A stretch of 15,089 nucleotides of DNA, from contig VBLV01000145.1 of NCBI GenBank assembly GCA_005879045.1, positions 1-15,089 of the forward strand, in the 5' to 3' direction. Every line of letters starts with the position of its first letter. Position 1 is the stretch's first letter. The DNA comes from Methanobacteriota archaeon. Lineage in GTDB: Archaea; Thermoplasmatota; Thermoplasmata; RBG-16-68-12. The notes under the pieces are model-generated. The model ran no database searches. It saw only the letters and a program-made list of their open reading frames with translations, and was not told the DNA's origin. Made by a program: the position numbers and the translations under genes. Positions 14,962 to 15,089 of the stretch are shown piece by piece.

Positions 14962-15089
14962 GAAGCTAGGCCATCGAGGTGGATGCTCAGCTCCGACGCC
15001 GGGTGACCCGGATGCGTCCTCGGTCCCGCACCCCCGCGAGCGTTGGTAGTCCGCGGTGAGGCTGCTCACTTCCGTGCCTGACCCGTTCC
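14962..15089 (-). ncRNA. ffs: Signal recognition particle (7S) RNA, 3' half; 5' half beyond the window
   Basis: The minus strand carries the helix 8 signature bound by SRP54: GUCAGG, then CAC-GGAA-GUG (the GGAA tetraloop at 15070-15073 closed by three pairs), then AGCAGCC, which forms the symmetric internal loop. This order is diagnostic and occurs only on this strand. About 100 nt of GC-rich sequence follows, as expected for the 3' side of helix 5, and the RNA ends near GGCCUAGC (14965-14972), which can form the archaeal terminal helix 1 with a GCUAGGCC expected at the 5' end outside the window. The RNA directs membrane and secreted proteins to the translocon. The 3' end is approximate. No protein-coding frame here is convincing. 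Confidence 0.88.

Noticed and set aside
14602..15069. Minus-strand 155-codon frame across the SRP RNA and the winged-helix gene
   Set aside because: It covers the SRP helix 8 signature and runs antisense to a better-supported gene; no protein family resemblance.
1..15089. CRISPR array, insertion sequence, tRNA or prophage
   Set aside because: I saw no regularly spaced repeats, no transposase motifs, no inverted-repeat ends, no tRNA-like folds and no phage structural genes in the parts I read.

Overview
The window is a gene-dense, GC-rich piece of an archaeal chromosome, most likely from an uncultured member of the Thermoplasmatota (Thermoplasmata-like). The archaeal call rests on isopentenyl phosphate kinase, type 2 IDI, RadB, archaeal NMD3, a single MCM, DUF424, a KaiC-like ATPase with a GEPGTMKST P-loop, TATA-like boxes placed about 28 nt before start codons (leaderless genes), and an SRP RNA at the right edge. 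The phylum-level placement is inference from gene content and was not tested.

Left part (1-2477, plus strand): the 3' end of isopentenyl phosphate kinase, then type 2 isopentenyl diphosphate isomerase, then a geranylgeranyl-type prenyl diphosphate synthase, with 1-3 nt between genes. This is one operon that converts isopentenyl phosphate into the C20 precursor of archaeal lipids. It meets radB tail to tail, the two stop codons sharing the four bases CTAG. On the minus strand, nmd3 and radB form an operon (4193 to 2474), whose promoter is divergent from a small four-helix membrane protein (4302-4895).

Middle (4855-7551, minus strand): a 47-residue six-cysteine microprotein, the MCM helicase and a DUF424 protein follow one another. 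The microprotein has its own Shine-Dalgarno sequence, and its Cys spacing resembles the C-terminal tail of B12-dependent ribonucleotide reductase. A stand-alone FmdE-type protein (7678-8109, plus) is divergent from it and overlaps the end of the next gene.

Right part (8084-15089): a giant 1768-residue secreted subtilisin-family protease covers more than a third of the window. Upstream of it lies a KaiC-like ATPase gene broken into frames by at least two, probably three, single-base losses. Then come an AT-rich promoter region, a winged-helix-like protein of unknown function on the plus strand, and the 3' half of the SRP RNA on the minus strand, running off the window.

The most rewarding items for a second look are the microprotein beside mcm, the frame-broken KaiC-like gene, the protease architecture (an amidotransferase-like domain embedded among Ig/FN3 domains, and a duplicated GWNLVSL-type C-terminus), and the SRP RNA.
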